This document shows, piece by piece, positions 8,030-14,749 of a stretch of DNA of 23,167 nt (positions within the stretch are counted from its first letter, which is position 1; each line of letters opens with the position of its first letter). The position numbers and the translations under genes are program-made. The stretch is from Verrucomicrobiota bacterium. GTDB taxonomy: Bacteria > Verrucomicrobiota > Verrucomicrobiia > Opitutales > Opitutaceae. The DNA lies in assembly GCA_030916665.1 (NCBI GenBank), contig JAUPWC010000072.1, positions 1 through 23,167 of the forward strand, in the 5' to 3' direction. The notes beneath the pieces are model-generated. The model was given only the letters and a program-made list of their open reading frames with translations, was not told the DNA's origin and did not search any database.

Positions 8030-10240
8030 TTAGGCGGAGAGGGCGGTGGGAGCGGGTTCGGATAGCTTCGCGATCATCGCGCCGGCCTCAGCGCGCAGCT
8101 CGGCATGACCCAGTGACAGGGCGAGATCGGCGAGCAGGTGCCAGGCTTCGACTCCGCGGGGATCGAGCTGCAGGCAGGTCTGAAGGCAATGCACCGCTTC
8201 GGACACTCGGTTGGCTCGGCGCAGGGCGTCGGCGAGGTCGCGCCAGAGCGCGGCGTTTTTCTCGTCGTGCTGGATGGCAGCCAGGAAATAGTCGGAGGCG
8301 CGGGCGGCATCGCCGGCGGCGAGCAGTTCGCAGCCGCGGGCGTGACGATGAGCGGGGGCGGCCACGTCGGCGGCGACCAGCGGGGCTGTTTCGCGCCGGA
8401 AGGCTTCGCGTCCCTTCACGCAAAGGTCATCGTAAGCCTGCTCAAGCAGCCCGCCGAAGGCATCGCTGGCGGCGAGACGGTCGAGGAACAGCGGCGCGCG
8501 CTCCATGGCGACGGAGATGCGAGAGCGGAGTTCGGCGCGGGCGGCCGGTTCGAAGGCCAGCTCCGAGCAAAGCGCGAGATAGGCTTCGTCTTCCTGCACG
8601 ACCAGTTCATCGAGCCCGAGACTGCGCAGCAGGGCGGCGCCGGTGCGGGAACGCAACGTGCCGCCCTCGCAGGTCACGACCGGCAGACCTTGTTCGAGGG
8701 GATCGACGAGGGAGTTGACGCCGGCAAAGGGATGCGTGTCGAGATAGACATCGCCGAGCTTGAGCAGCTCGCCGACATCGGTGCGCGAGGGGAAGCGGAT
8801 GCTGGAGACGATCAGGCGCTCGGAAGCCACGCCGTGGGCCCCGAGCACGCGATCGAACTCCGCGCAGAAGCGCTGGATCACCTGCGGCGGGGATTTTTCC
8901 GTCCTGAAGGGGTGCAGCAGCAGGCGCGCGCCCGGAACCGCGGCCAGCAGACGCACCCACAGCTCGCGCATCTCGGGAGTGATCTTGGAAAAATTGGCGG
9001 CCGAGACGAAGAGCATGGTGTTTTCCGTCAGACCGATATCCGCCCGGGTCCAGGTGCGAGCGGGCGCCTGCCGATCGGTCTCGTGGTTGAAGGCATGCGC
9101 CGGACCGTTCACGAGGGCGAGGCGCTCGGCGAAATGCTCCGGGGCGTCAGCCACTCCGGTCATTGTGCCCGAAAAGAGGAGGTCGATCTCGGGCAGTCCG
9201 GTGGTGACGCAGGAGGAATTGTTCACGACCTGCAGCGGGGCGATCCGGTGCAGCGCGAGGCGGGTGACCCCGTTGCAGACCGCGGTCACGTTGGTGCAGA
9301 AGACCGCGACATCGAGGTCGGCGGCTCGGAGGTTTCTGAGCTGTTCCTCAAGTTTCTCCGGCAGAAGGGTGAAAGCGACAGCGCAACCCCGGGCGTATTT
9401 CTCCAGATTGGTGTCGCCGCTTTGATGTGCGAAGAGCTGCACCTCGAAGCGCGTGGCATCCAGTTCCTCGAACAGCGGCAATGTCGCGCAGGTCCCGGGG
9501 CTGGAATTGAAGTCGCGACTCACAAACCCGACGCGGAGGCGGCGGCCTGCCCGCGAGCGCGGCGCGGCGGCGGCCTTGCGATCGACGGTGCCCCACTCCA
9601 TCAGCAGGCGGCCGCGCAGCTCCATGTGGCGGCGAAGCGAGCCATGGCCAACACAGAGCGGTATGCCGTTGCTCGTGGTGGCGAAGGTGGTGAGCGCGTC
9701 ACGCACGGCCGGAGAACTGCGGCGGGACGACACGAGGCGGTCGAGTTCCTCCAGCCGGCGCAAGGTGTGGGCGGCGTAGGACTCGGCCTCACCGACGGCG
9801 GAGAAATTTTGCGGCGCGTGAAAGAGCCAGGCGGTGTAGGCTGGCCAGAACTCCTCGGGCACGGCGGTCAGTGCCGGGGCCGCGGGCCAGTGCCAGGCAG
9901 GCACCAAGGTCATTGCGGCGAGCAGACCGGCCACACCGCGGGGGGAGAGTTCCGCGGCCAGCTCGATGTCCGCCGCCGCAACCTCGTAGTCCAGCACGCC
10001 GGCAGCAGCTAGCTTGAGCTGAAGTTCGGCGACCAGCCGGGCGACGCTCGCTTCCGTTGACTGGCCGCAATGAGCGGCAGCCTCGCGGGCGACTTCCAGC
10101 CGGGCCGTGTGCAGGGCCTGAGTCTTTTCGACGGACTCCGGCGCATCGAGGTGCGCGGTGAGCGCCGCGAGGCAGGCGTCCACGGACGGCTGAAACGACT
10201 CAAGGGTGGAGGACGAAGCGGAGGGAGAGCGAGGTTTCAC
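8030..10240 (-). CDS. OGT/SPINDLY-like glycosyltransferase with C-terminal TPRs
   Basis: A 736-aa protein. About residues 235-600 match the catalytic half of O-GlcNAc-transferase/SPINDLY family (GT41) proteins: RLRVGFVSRDF, APLQVV, NFSKITPEMRELWVRLLAAVPG (the Lys corresponds to the family's UDP-contacting lysine), VYLDTHPFAGVNSLVDPLEQGLPVVT. The usual TPR superhelix is not at the N-terminus, which is instead an Ala/Glu-rich helical region of unknown kind. Two or three TPR-like repeats occur at the extreme C-terminus (about 625-735: ALWRDLADALRRANRVSEAV, VEAWHLLADLALSLG). The family's GHT histidine is replaced by a TNVT-like segment. The start is GTG at 10240, with GAGGA about 7 nt upstream overlapping the stop of the 160-aa gene. 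It probably transfers the operon's nonulosonate to protein, perhaps flagellin; the acceptor is unproven. Confidence 0.85.
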   Translation of the reverse strand: MKPRSPSASSSTLESFQPSVDACLAALTAHLDAPESVEKTQALHTARLEVAREAAAHCGQSTEASVARLVAELQLKLAAAGVLDYEVAAADIELAAELSPRGVAGLLAAMTLVPAWHWPAAPALTAVPEEFWPAYTAWLFHAPQNFSAVGEAESYAAHTLRRLEELDRLVSSRRSSPAVRDALTTFATTSNGIPLCVGHGSLRRHMELRGRLLMEWGTVDRKAAAAPRSRAGRRLRVGFVSRDFNSSPGTCATLPLFEELDATRFEVQLFAHQSGDTNLEKYARGCAVAFTLLPEKLEEQLRNLRAADLDVAVFCTNVTAVCNGVTRLALHRIAPLQVVNNSSCVTTGLPEIDLLFSGTMTGVADAPEHFAERLALVNGPAHAFNHETDRQAPARTWTRADIGLTENTMLFVSAANFSKITPEMRELWVRLLAAVPGARLLLHPFRTEKSPPQVIQRFCAEFDRVLGAHGVASERLIVSSIRFPSRTDVGELLKLGDVYLDTHPFAGVNSLVDPLEQGLPVVTCEGGTLRSRTGAALLRSLGLDELVVQEDEAYLALCSELAFEPAARAELRSRISVAMERAPLFLDRLAASDAFGGLLEQAYDDLCVKGREAFRRETAPLVAADVAAPAHRHARGCELLAAGDAARASDYFLAAIQHDEKNAALWRDLADALRRANRVSEAVHCLQTCLQLDPRGVEAWHLLADLALSLGHAELRAEAGAMIAKLSEPAPTALSA

Positions 10241-10248
10241 GGATTTCC

Positions 10249-10731
10249 TCAGATGACGCGCGCGTGCGCGGTGGGGTTTTCGGAAGGCCAGACGGTTTCG
10301 ACCAGATTGGCGGCGATGCCGGGAGCGGCGCCGCCGAGCAGGCGGGCGAGCTGGGCCTGGTCGCGCATGAACATCACGCGGTCAAAAACTTCCCCGCCGA
10401 CGTAGCGGAACACCTCGCTCATCTCGGGCTTGTCGCCCGGCCGGTCGGCGAGCAGCAGCACCTTGGTGCCCTTGAACGCGCGGAGATTGACGGGCCGCAC
10501 GCTCCAGCCGGCATCGGCCACACAAACCACGGCATCGGGCGTCTGCGCGGCGGGAATGCGGGAAAGCAGTTGCTCGAGGTCGGTTTCGCCGCTCTCCGTG
10601 CGCATCGAGAGCCAGCGGCCGTCGACCATCTGGGCATCCGGCCATTCGGGGCCGGCCGTGATCTGCTCGTCGCTCAGCTGGAGCAGGCTGTGGTAGATCG
10701 GATGGGAGCCGGTGAGAAGGAGGACGCGCAT
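10249..10731 (-). CDS. Orphan N-terminal domain of a glycosyltransferase-like protein (160 aa)
   Basis: A 160-aa protein starting MRVLLLTGSHPIYHSLLQLS. It carries DEQITAGPEWPDAQ (about 23-36), GRWLSMR, a Leu-rich helix (LEQLLSRIP) and PDAVVCVADAGW, then KVLLLADRPGDKP. The strand/helix order suggests the N-terminal Rossmann-like lobe of a GT-B glycosyltransferase without its C-terminal catalytic lobe; I do not recognise a named family with certainty. The ATG at 10731 is preferred to the in-frame ATG at 10758 because the paralogue at 10984-11259 starts at the same point. Its stop lies 8 nt before the GTG of the OGT-like gene, inside that gene's Shine-Dalgarno, so the two are translationally coupled and may form a two-subunit enzyme. 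Confidence 0.75.
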   Translation of the reverse strand: MRVLLLTGSHPIYHSLLQLSDEQITAGPEWPDAQMVDGRWLSMRTESGETDLEQLLSRIPAAQTPDAVVCVADAGWSVRPVNLRAFKGTKVLLLADRPGDKPEMSEVFRYVGGEVFDRVMFMRDQAQLARLLGGAAPGIAANLVETVWPSENPTAHARVI

Positions 10732-10926
10732 GGGATTAGCATCGTGCTCTTTGCACATGCCGCGCCCGCAGCGGGCCGGTCCCGCGCAAACAACTGTCCG
10801 CTAGTGAATAGAAATATTTTTTCTTGGCCCGACCGCCGACCCGAGACGTCTCTTGCGCCTTCTGTGCGCCCAACAGGCAAAAATTACCCGGCGCGACGGT
10901 CGGACCTGAATGCCGAGAAAACAGAA

Positions 10927-10947
10927 ACGGCGCTCAATGAGCGCCGT
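10927..10947 (-). terminator. Intrinsic terminator after the 91-aa gene
   Basis: A perfect 9-bp stem (ACGGCGCTC / GAGCGCCGT) with a 3-nt loop. On the minus strand it is followed by a T-rich run (TTTCTGTTTTCTC). It lies 37 nt after the stop of the 91-aa gene, separating that gene from the downstream operon, which must then have its own promoter between about 10732 and 10926. I could not identify that promoter with confidence. Confidence 0.8.
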
Positions 10948-10983
10948 CACGACGGTTCAAAAAAAATCTGATACGCTTCAGCC

Positions 10984-11259
10984 TCAGGCGCAGGCCACCA
11001 TGGGCACATCGAAGATCTGGCAGTCAAACGCCACGGCCGAATCACGCAGGTAAATGATCCGGTCGGGCCACTGTTCATCGGGAATCTTCGAGAGCACGAG
11101 ATCGAGGTCATCGATCCCAGTCGGCGCGCGCAGCGAGAGCCAGCGACCTTCTTTATCCTGTGCATCCGGCCAATCGGGGCCGGCGATGATCTGTTCATCG
11201 GCCACTTGGGGGATGTTCAAATGACTGGCCGGGGCGTTGGAAAGGATCAGGGCGCGCAT
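10984..11259 (-). CDS. Small paralogue (91 aa) of the 160-aa orphan domain
   Basis: A 91-aa protein, MRALILSNAPASHLNIPQVA, then DEQIIAGPDWPDAQ, GRWLSLR, LDLVLSKIPDEQWPDRIIYL. It aligns along nearly its whole length with the first 90 residues of the 160-aa protein downstream: DEQIxAGPxWPDAQ, GRWLSxR and LSxIP are shared. The two genes also share the bases AATCCCATGCGCG around the start codon. It ends where the paralogue continues with KVLLLAD, so it is either a truncated duplicate or a stand-alone small domain. It has its own terminator, and a TATAAT box lies about 70 nt upstream. Function unknown. Confidence 0.7.
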   Translation of the reverse strand: MRALILSNAPASHLNIPQVADEQIIAGPDWPDAQDKEGRWLSLRAPTGIDDLDLVLSKIPDEQWPDRIIYLRDSAVAFDCQIFDVPMVACA

Positions 11260-11330
11260 GGGATTGGGCAGTATTCGGCGCTAATAGGCATAACCTGCGC
11301 CCAAAAGAGTCACCCGGATTGCAAGTCTCT

Positions 11331-11336
11331 ATTATA
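11331..11336 (-). promoter_or_regulatory. Candidate sigma-70 -10 box (TATAAT) for the 91-aa gene
   Basis: The minus strand reads TATAAT in an AT-rich island (about 11280-11360) inside otherwise GC-rich DNA, about 70 nt before the ATG of the 91-aa gene. No good -35 box is visible at 16-18 nt, so this is a partial match only. The 187-nt gap between the TPR-OGT gene and the 91-aa gene holds nothing else I can identify. Confidence 0.4.
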
Positions 11337-11446
11337 CAGCGATAAGGGTTTTTATTTATCGACGCTCAAATGCCCGAATACCCTGCCAACGGCCAAGGGC
11401 TTAGGCGTTCAGGCAAATATTACCGCTCCCTCAGCCACTCAACAAA

Positions 11447-13390
11447 TCACGCCACCGCGCGGGCGGGGGTTTGTGACTCACACCAAACGTTCCAGCACTG
11501 GCGAACTGCGGCGGCAAAGCGGGCCGACTGGCCGGGGTGGTCCCCGAGCGGGGAGTTCCGGACCTCATCGCGCAGGCCGGCGCGGATCGCCGCGAGTTTC
11601 GCGGGCTCGGTGGCCAGTTCGATGGCGATGCGCACGTAATCGTCGGGGGTCTGGGCGACCCACTCGCCGCGACCAATGGCTTTGAGCAGGCTGCCGCTGA
11701 CGCGCGCGACGTGACGATCACCCATAAGGGTGACCACGGGCACACCCATCCAGAGGGCTTCGCAGGTGGTCGTGGTGCCGTGGTAGGGAAAGGTGTCGAG
11801 CGAGATGTCCACGCGGCCGTAAAGCGCAAGGTGGTCATCGGTCTTCGCCGTGCGCTCGAGAAATTCGACCCGCTCCACCGGCAGACCGGCGGCGGCGAAA
11901 CGCTCGAAATAACGGCGGCGCACCGGCTCCTCGCCGAATCCCCGGCCCTTCAGCAGCAGTTGCGAACCCGGCACGGCCGCAAGCACACGGGCCCAGAGCC
12001 TGAGGGTGTCGTCGGTGATCTTGGCGACGTTGTTGAAACAGCCAAAGGTAACCGGACCAAAGTTCGTATTACGAACTTTGGACTGGTTGTGTCCGTCAGA
12101 CGGGGTGGCATGAAAGTTCGTATTACGAACATTGACCTCGGGGGTGACGGGCGGGGGCTGGTAGGCCCAGGCGGTCGGGGCGAAACGCACGAGCTTCTCC
12201 GTGGCGAGGGCGTCGGCGTCGCCGACGGGATCGACGGTAGCGTCGGTGAACCGGTAGTGCATCGCGGACAGACCGGTGGTGTTGGGATAGCCGAGATAGT
12301 TCACCTGAACGGGCGCGAGGTGGCGCGCGAAAAGCGGCAGCCGCGAGGTCATGCCGGTGTGGCCGGCAAGGTCCACGATGATGTCGGGGGCATCGGCCCG
12401 GATGACCTTCTCGACGGCCGCCTCGGGCTGGCCGACGAAATTGCGCCAGACGGTGGCAAGTTCCTTGAAGCGGGCCGAGACGGCATCCTCGCGGAAGTGA
12501 TCGTGGTAGAGATAGAGTTCAAACTGCGTCGGATCGAGATGCCGCAGGAGCGGCTCAAGAAACCAGGCGCAGGAGTGGGAGCGCAAATCGGGCGAGAGGA
12601 TGGCCAGCCTCAGACGCCGCTCCGGCACCGGATGGTTGGGGAAGAGCGGCCGCGGGTGCTGACCGGCAGCTTTGCCGTAGGTGGCGTGTTCGGCGAAGAG
12701 CTCCTCGCGGGGCAGGTCGGCGAGATGGTTGAGGGCGTAGAGCCGGTAGCTGCGGGCCTCGAGGTTGGAGGGCTCCAGTTCGAGGAAGCGGTCGTAGGCG
12801 GCAATGGCCTCGGAAATCCGGTGCATCTGTTGCAGCGCCTGGGCGCGGCCGTAGTGGGCCTTGGCGTAGTTCGGATCAACCGCGATGGCGCGCTCGTGGC
12901 AGGCCAACGCTTCGGTTTGGCGTCCGGCGAGACTGAGCGTAAGCCCGAAGTTGTAGAGTCCCTTGAGAAAGGCCGGCTGCAAAGCGATCGCCTTCTGATG
13001 GCACTCGATCGCCGCAGAAAGCCGGTCGAGCACTTTCAGGCAGTGCGCAAGCCCGTCCCACGCATCGGCTGATTTCGGATCGAGCGCGACCGCGGCACGG
13101 AAAGGAGGTTCGGCCTCGGCCGCACGACCGGCGGCGATGAGCGCGAGCCCAAGTCGCAGAGCGCAGGAGGCGTTCTGGGGCCCGAGGCGATGGGCCCTGG
13201 CGAGCAGTTCGACCGCCTCGGCGGTCCGGCCGCGCTGGAGCGCCACGATGCCGGAAAGATGCACGGCATCAAAGTGGTTGGGCAGCGCGGCCCGCACCCG
13301 GCGGTAAAGCGACTCCGCCTGATCCAGCCGGCCGGCACGGTGATGCACGACGGCATCCTGCAGCAGGCGTTGGTATTGGGCGTGTGACAT
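11447..13390 (-). CDS. TPR-containing O-GlcNAc transferase/SPINDLY-family glycosyltransferase
   Basis: A 647-aa protein of classical bacterial OGT layout. About six tetratricopeptide repeats fill residues 1-250 (for example QYQRLLQDAVVHHRAGRLDQ, YAKAHYGRAQALQQMHRISE). The GT41 catalytic region follows: RRLRLAILSPDLRSHSCAWF, IIVDLAGHTGMTSRLPLFAR with the GHT histidine, APVQVNYLGYPNTTGL, FGCFNNVAKITDDTLRLWAR (UDP-contacting Lys), and YHGTTTTCEALWMGVPVVTL. The frame is open upstream to 13609, but only the ATG at 13390 starts a TPR-like sequence. Residues about 420-445 hold an unusual insertion made of two palindromic DNA elements. A sigma-28-like promoter lies about 60 nt upstream. Proteins of this type glycosylate flagellins in several bacteria; that role is inferred here from the adjacent Pse genes. 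Confidence 0.92.
   Translation of the reverse strand: MSHAQYQRLLQDAVVHHRAGRLDQAESLYRRVRAALPNHFDAVHLSGIVALQRGRTAEAVELLARAHRLGPQNASCALRLGLALIAAGRAAEAEPPFRAAVALDPKSADAWDGLAHCLKVLDRLSAAIECHQKAIALQPAFLKGLYNFGLTLSLAGRQTEALACHERAIAVDPNYAKAHYGRAQALQQMHRISEAIAAYDRFLELEPSNLEARSYRLYALNHLADLPREELFAEHATYGKAAGQHPRPLFPNHPVPERRLRLAILSPDLRSHSCAWFLEPLLRHLDPTQFELYLYHDHFREDAVSARFKELATVWRNFVGQPEAAVEKVIRADAPDIIVDLAGHTGMTSRLPLFARHLAPVQVNYLGYPNTTGLSAMHYRFTDATVDPVGDADALATEKLVRFAPTAWAYQPPPVTPEVNVRNTNFHATPSDGHNQSKVRNTNFGPVTFGCFNNVAKITDDTLRLWARVLAAVPGSQLLLKGRGFGEEPVRRRYFERFAAAGLPVERVEFLERTAKTDDHLALYGRVDISLDTFPYHGTTTTCEALWMGVPVVTLMGDRHVARVSGSLLKAIGRGEWVAQTPDDYVRIAIELATEPAKLAAIRAGLRDEVRNSPLGDHPGQSARFAAAVRQCWNVWCESQTPARAVA
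12057..12081. repeat. Perfect 12-bp-arm palindromic element inside the TPR-OGT gene (copy 1)
   Basis: The left arm ccaaagttcgta is the exact reverse complement of the right arm, with one central base (25 nt in all). It shares the core GTTCGTATTACGAAC with a second copy 54 nt away. On the coding strand it is read in frame as KVRNTNF (residues 438-444). Confidence 0.9.
12113..12133. repeat. Second copy of the palindromic element inside the TPR-OGT gene (copy 2)
   Basis: It has the same 15-nt core GTTCGTATTACGAAC, with one flank position no longer complementary. It is spaced 54 nt (18 codons) from copy 1, so the frame is preserved. It is translated as NVRNTNF (residues 420-426). I noticed no other copy of the core in this window. 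Confidence 0.9.
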
Positions 13391-13445
13391 CCGGTGAAAC
13401 GCAAACGCCCGCCACCACGATGGGAGACGGAGATTCGCAGCCGTC

Positions 13446-13473
13446 CCATCGGCACACCATGCGGGTGACTTGA
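13446..13473 (-). promoter_or_regulatory. Candidate sigma-28 (FliA) promoter for the TPR-OGT gene
   Basis: The minus strand reads TCAAG, 15 nt, GCCGATGG, close to the flagellar sigma-28 consensus TAAAG-N14-GCCGATAA. It lies about 55 nt before the ATG at 13390, a sensible leader length. The spacer is one base longer than the standard. Confidence 0.5.
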
Positions 13474-13527
13474 GGGCAAAACCATGCGAGACCCGGCCGT
13501 TACGGTAAAATTGCGCAGGAAATGCGC

Positions 13528-13554
13528 TCAAGATCGTGCGGCGCGGGACGTTGA
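13528..13554 (+). promoter_or_regulatory. Weak sigma-28-like candidate upstream of the first HDOD gene
   Basis: TCAAG, 14 nt, GACGTTGA lies 60 nt before the ATG at 13615. The -35 half and spacing fit, but the -10 half matches only 5 of 8 positions. It sits back to back with the minus-strand candidate at 13446-13473 in the divergent intergenic region. Confidence 0.25.
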
Positions 13555-13614
13555 AAACGCAGTCACAGCGGCCACCGGCAAACCACTCCGGGCGCGATTT
13601 CCGTTTCACACCTC

Positions 13615-14535
13615 ATGTCACCCACCTCCCAACCGCTCCAATCTGCCCGATATAAGGATGAGATCATCCGCAAGCGGATCAACGACTGCCCGAAGCTGGC
13701 CTCGTTGGGGCGCATCAACCAGGCGCTGCGGGAGCTGGTGAACTCCGAAGGCAGCGTGTCGTCGCAGATCGCCGAGATCATCCGCCGCGATCCGTCTCTT
13801 ACGGCGCGCCTGCTGCGGATGGTGAATTCCGTTTATTACGGTCTTTCGAACAGCGTCAGCAACATCGAGGAGGCGATCTTTTTCCTCGGCCTGCGGCAGA
13901 TCCGCGAACTCGCGATGGCCACACCGGTAATCGAGGAAATGTCGTCGTTCCAATCGCAGGGCAAGGCGCCGCTCCCGTGGAAGGACCTCTGGGCGCACAG
14001 CCTCGGCACGGCGATTCTTACGCGCGAGATTCTGAGCGCCCTGCCCATCACCATCGACGATGACACGGACTACCTCGTGGGGATGCTGCACAACGTGGGC
14101 AAGGTCGTGATGGCGCACGCGTTTCCGGAAGAGCTTGAGGAGCTGAACCGCACGGAGTTCGCGACCATCGCCGATGTGTCGCGCCGCGAGATCGAGCTGA
14201 TCGGCTGGGACCACGCCCAGATCGGCGCCATCTATCTCGAACGCCACAAGATGAGCGACGAGATCGTGCTGGCGGTGCAATACCACAACACGCCCGCGGT
14301 CGCTCCGCGCCACCAGATGTTCGCCGCCGCCGTCCAGCTGGCCGACTGTCTCGTGCGCCACGCCGGCATCCTCGGCGGCTTCGAAAAGGTGCCGCCGGTG
14401 GAGAAGGATGCGTGGATCAATCTCGAGGGCTGGCACATCCTTTACGGTGACGAGGGCCCGGAGACCAAGATCGCCCGTGCGGCGATCGACAACGCCCTGC
14501 CCCGCTTGCCGCAGATGCTCAGCGGCCTGCACTGA
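13615..14535 (+). CDS. HDOD domain protein
   Basis: A 306-aa cytoplasmic protein built around one HDOD domain (about residues 20-230), a degenerate HD-phosphohydrolase fold used in signalling rather than catalysis. Typical signatures are LASLGRINQALRELV, IIRRDPSLTARLLRMVNSVY, NIEEAIFFLGLRQIRELAMA and YLVGMLHNVGKVVMAHAFPE, where the HD-equivalent is HN. It is followed by LIGWDHAQIGAIYLERHKM and VLAVQYHNTP, also typical. HDOD proteins often sit beside two-component and motility genes, as here, and act as adaptors in chemotaxis or c-di-GMP related control. No partner domain is fused. The start ATG has no clear Shine-Dalgarno, as with many genes in this window. The histidine kinase gene follows about 215 nt downstream. 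Confidence 0.92.
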   Translation: MSPTSQPLQSARYKDEIIRKRINDCPKLASLGRINQALRELVNSEGSVSSQIAEIIRRDPSLTARLLRMVNSVYYGLSNSVSNIEEAIFFLGLRQIRELAMATPVIEEMSSFQSQGKAPLPWKDLWAHSLGTAILTREILSALPITIDDDTDYLVGMLHNVGKVVMAHAFPEELEELNRTEFATIADVSRREIELIGWDHAQIGAIYLERHKMSDEIVLAVQYHNTPAVAPRHQMFAAAVQLADCLVRHAGILGGFEKVPPVEKDAWINLEGWHILYGDEGPETKIARAAIDNALPRLPQMLSGLH

Positions 14536-14713
14536 GCGGACGCCGGGCGCATCTGTTAAACACGGATTCCGTTATTGGCCGGAAGCCGGGTAGTCCTGCG
14601 CCGGGAGGGCCGGGCAGGAATTCACGACCGCACGGAAAAAATCCGCTGCTCCCGAAGCTCTTGGGCTACACGGGCAATCGCGGAATCCGGGCTAAAAGCA
14701 CGCGAGAGGTTCC

Positions 14714-14740
14714 TCAAGTATGGGCCCGAGAGGCCGATTC
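14714..14740 (+). promoter_or_regulatory. Candidate sigma-28 (FliA) promoter for the hybrid histidine kinase
   Basis: TCAAGTAT, 11 nt, GCCGATTC: 12 of 16 consensus positions (TAAAGTTT-N11-GCCGATAA) with exact spacing. The expected transcription start falls within a few nt of the ATG at 14750, which would give a nearly leaderless mRNA. It also argues against the upstream in-frame ATG at 14720. Confidence 0.55.
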
Positions 14741-14749
14741 CAAAGGTGC

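Noticed and set aside
8138..10012. 624-aa plus-strand open frame opposite the OGT-like gene
   Set aside because: Antisense shadow of a recognisable glycosyltransferase; composition is unnatural and no motif is present.
12057..12133. CRISPR-like pair of palindromic repeats
   Set aside because: Only two copies, no uniform spacer series, no cas genes, and both are inside an intact coding frame.
11537..13072. 511-aa plus-strand open frame opposite the TPR-OGT gene
   Set aside because: Same explanation; the minus strand carries all TPR and GT41 motifs.
14431..14445. Sigma-54-like TGGCAC site near the end of the first HDOD gene
   Set aside because: The -12 half (TTAC instead of TTGC) is poor and the site lies within coding sequence.
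13618..14532. 304-aa minus-strand open frame opposite the first HDOD gene
   Set aside because: The plus strand encodes a complete HDOD domain; the minus frame has no recognisable fold.
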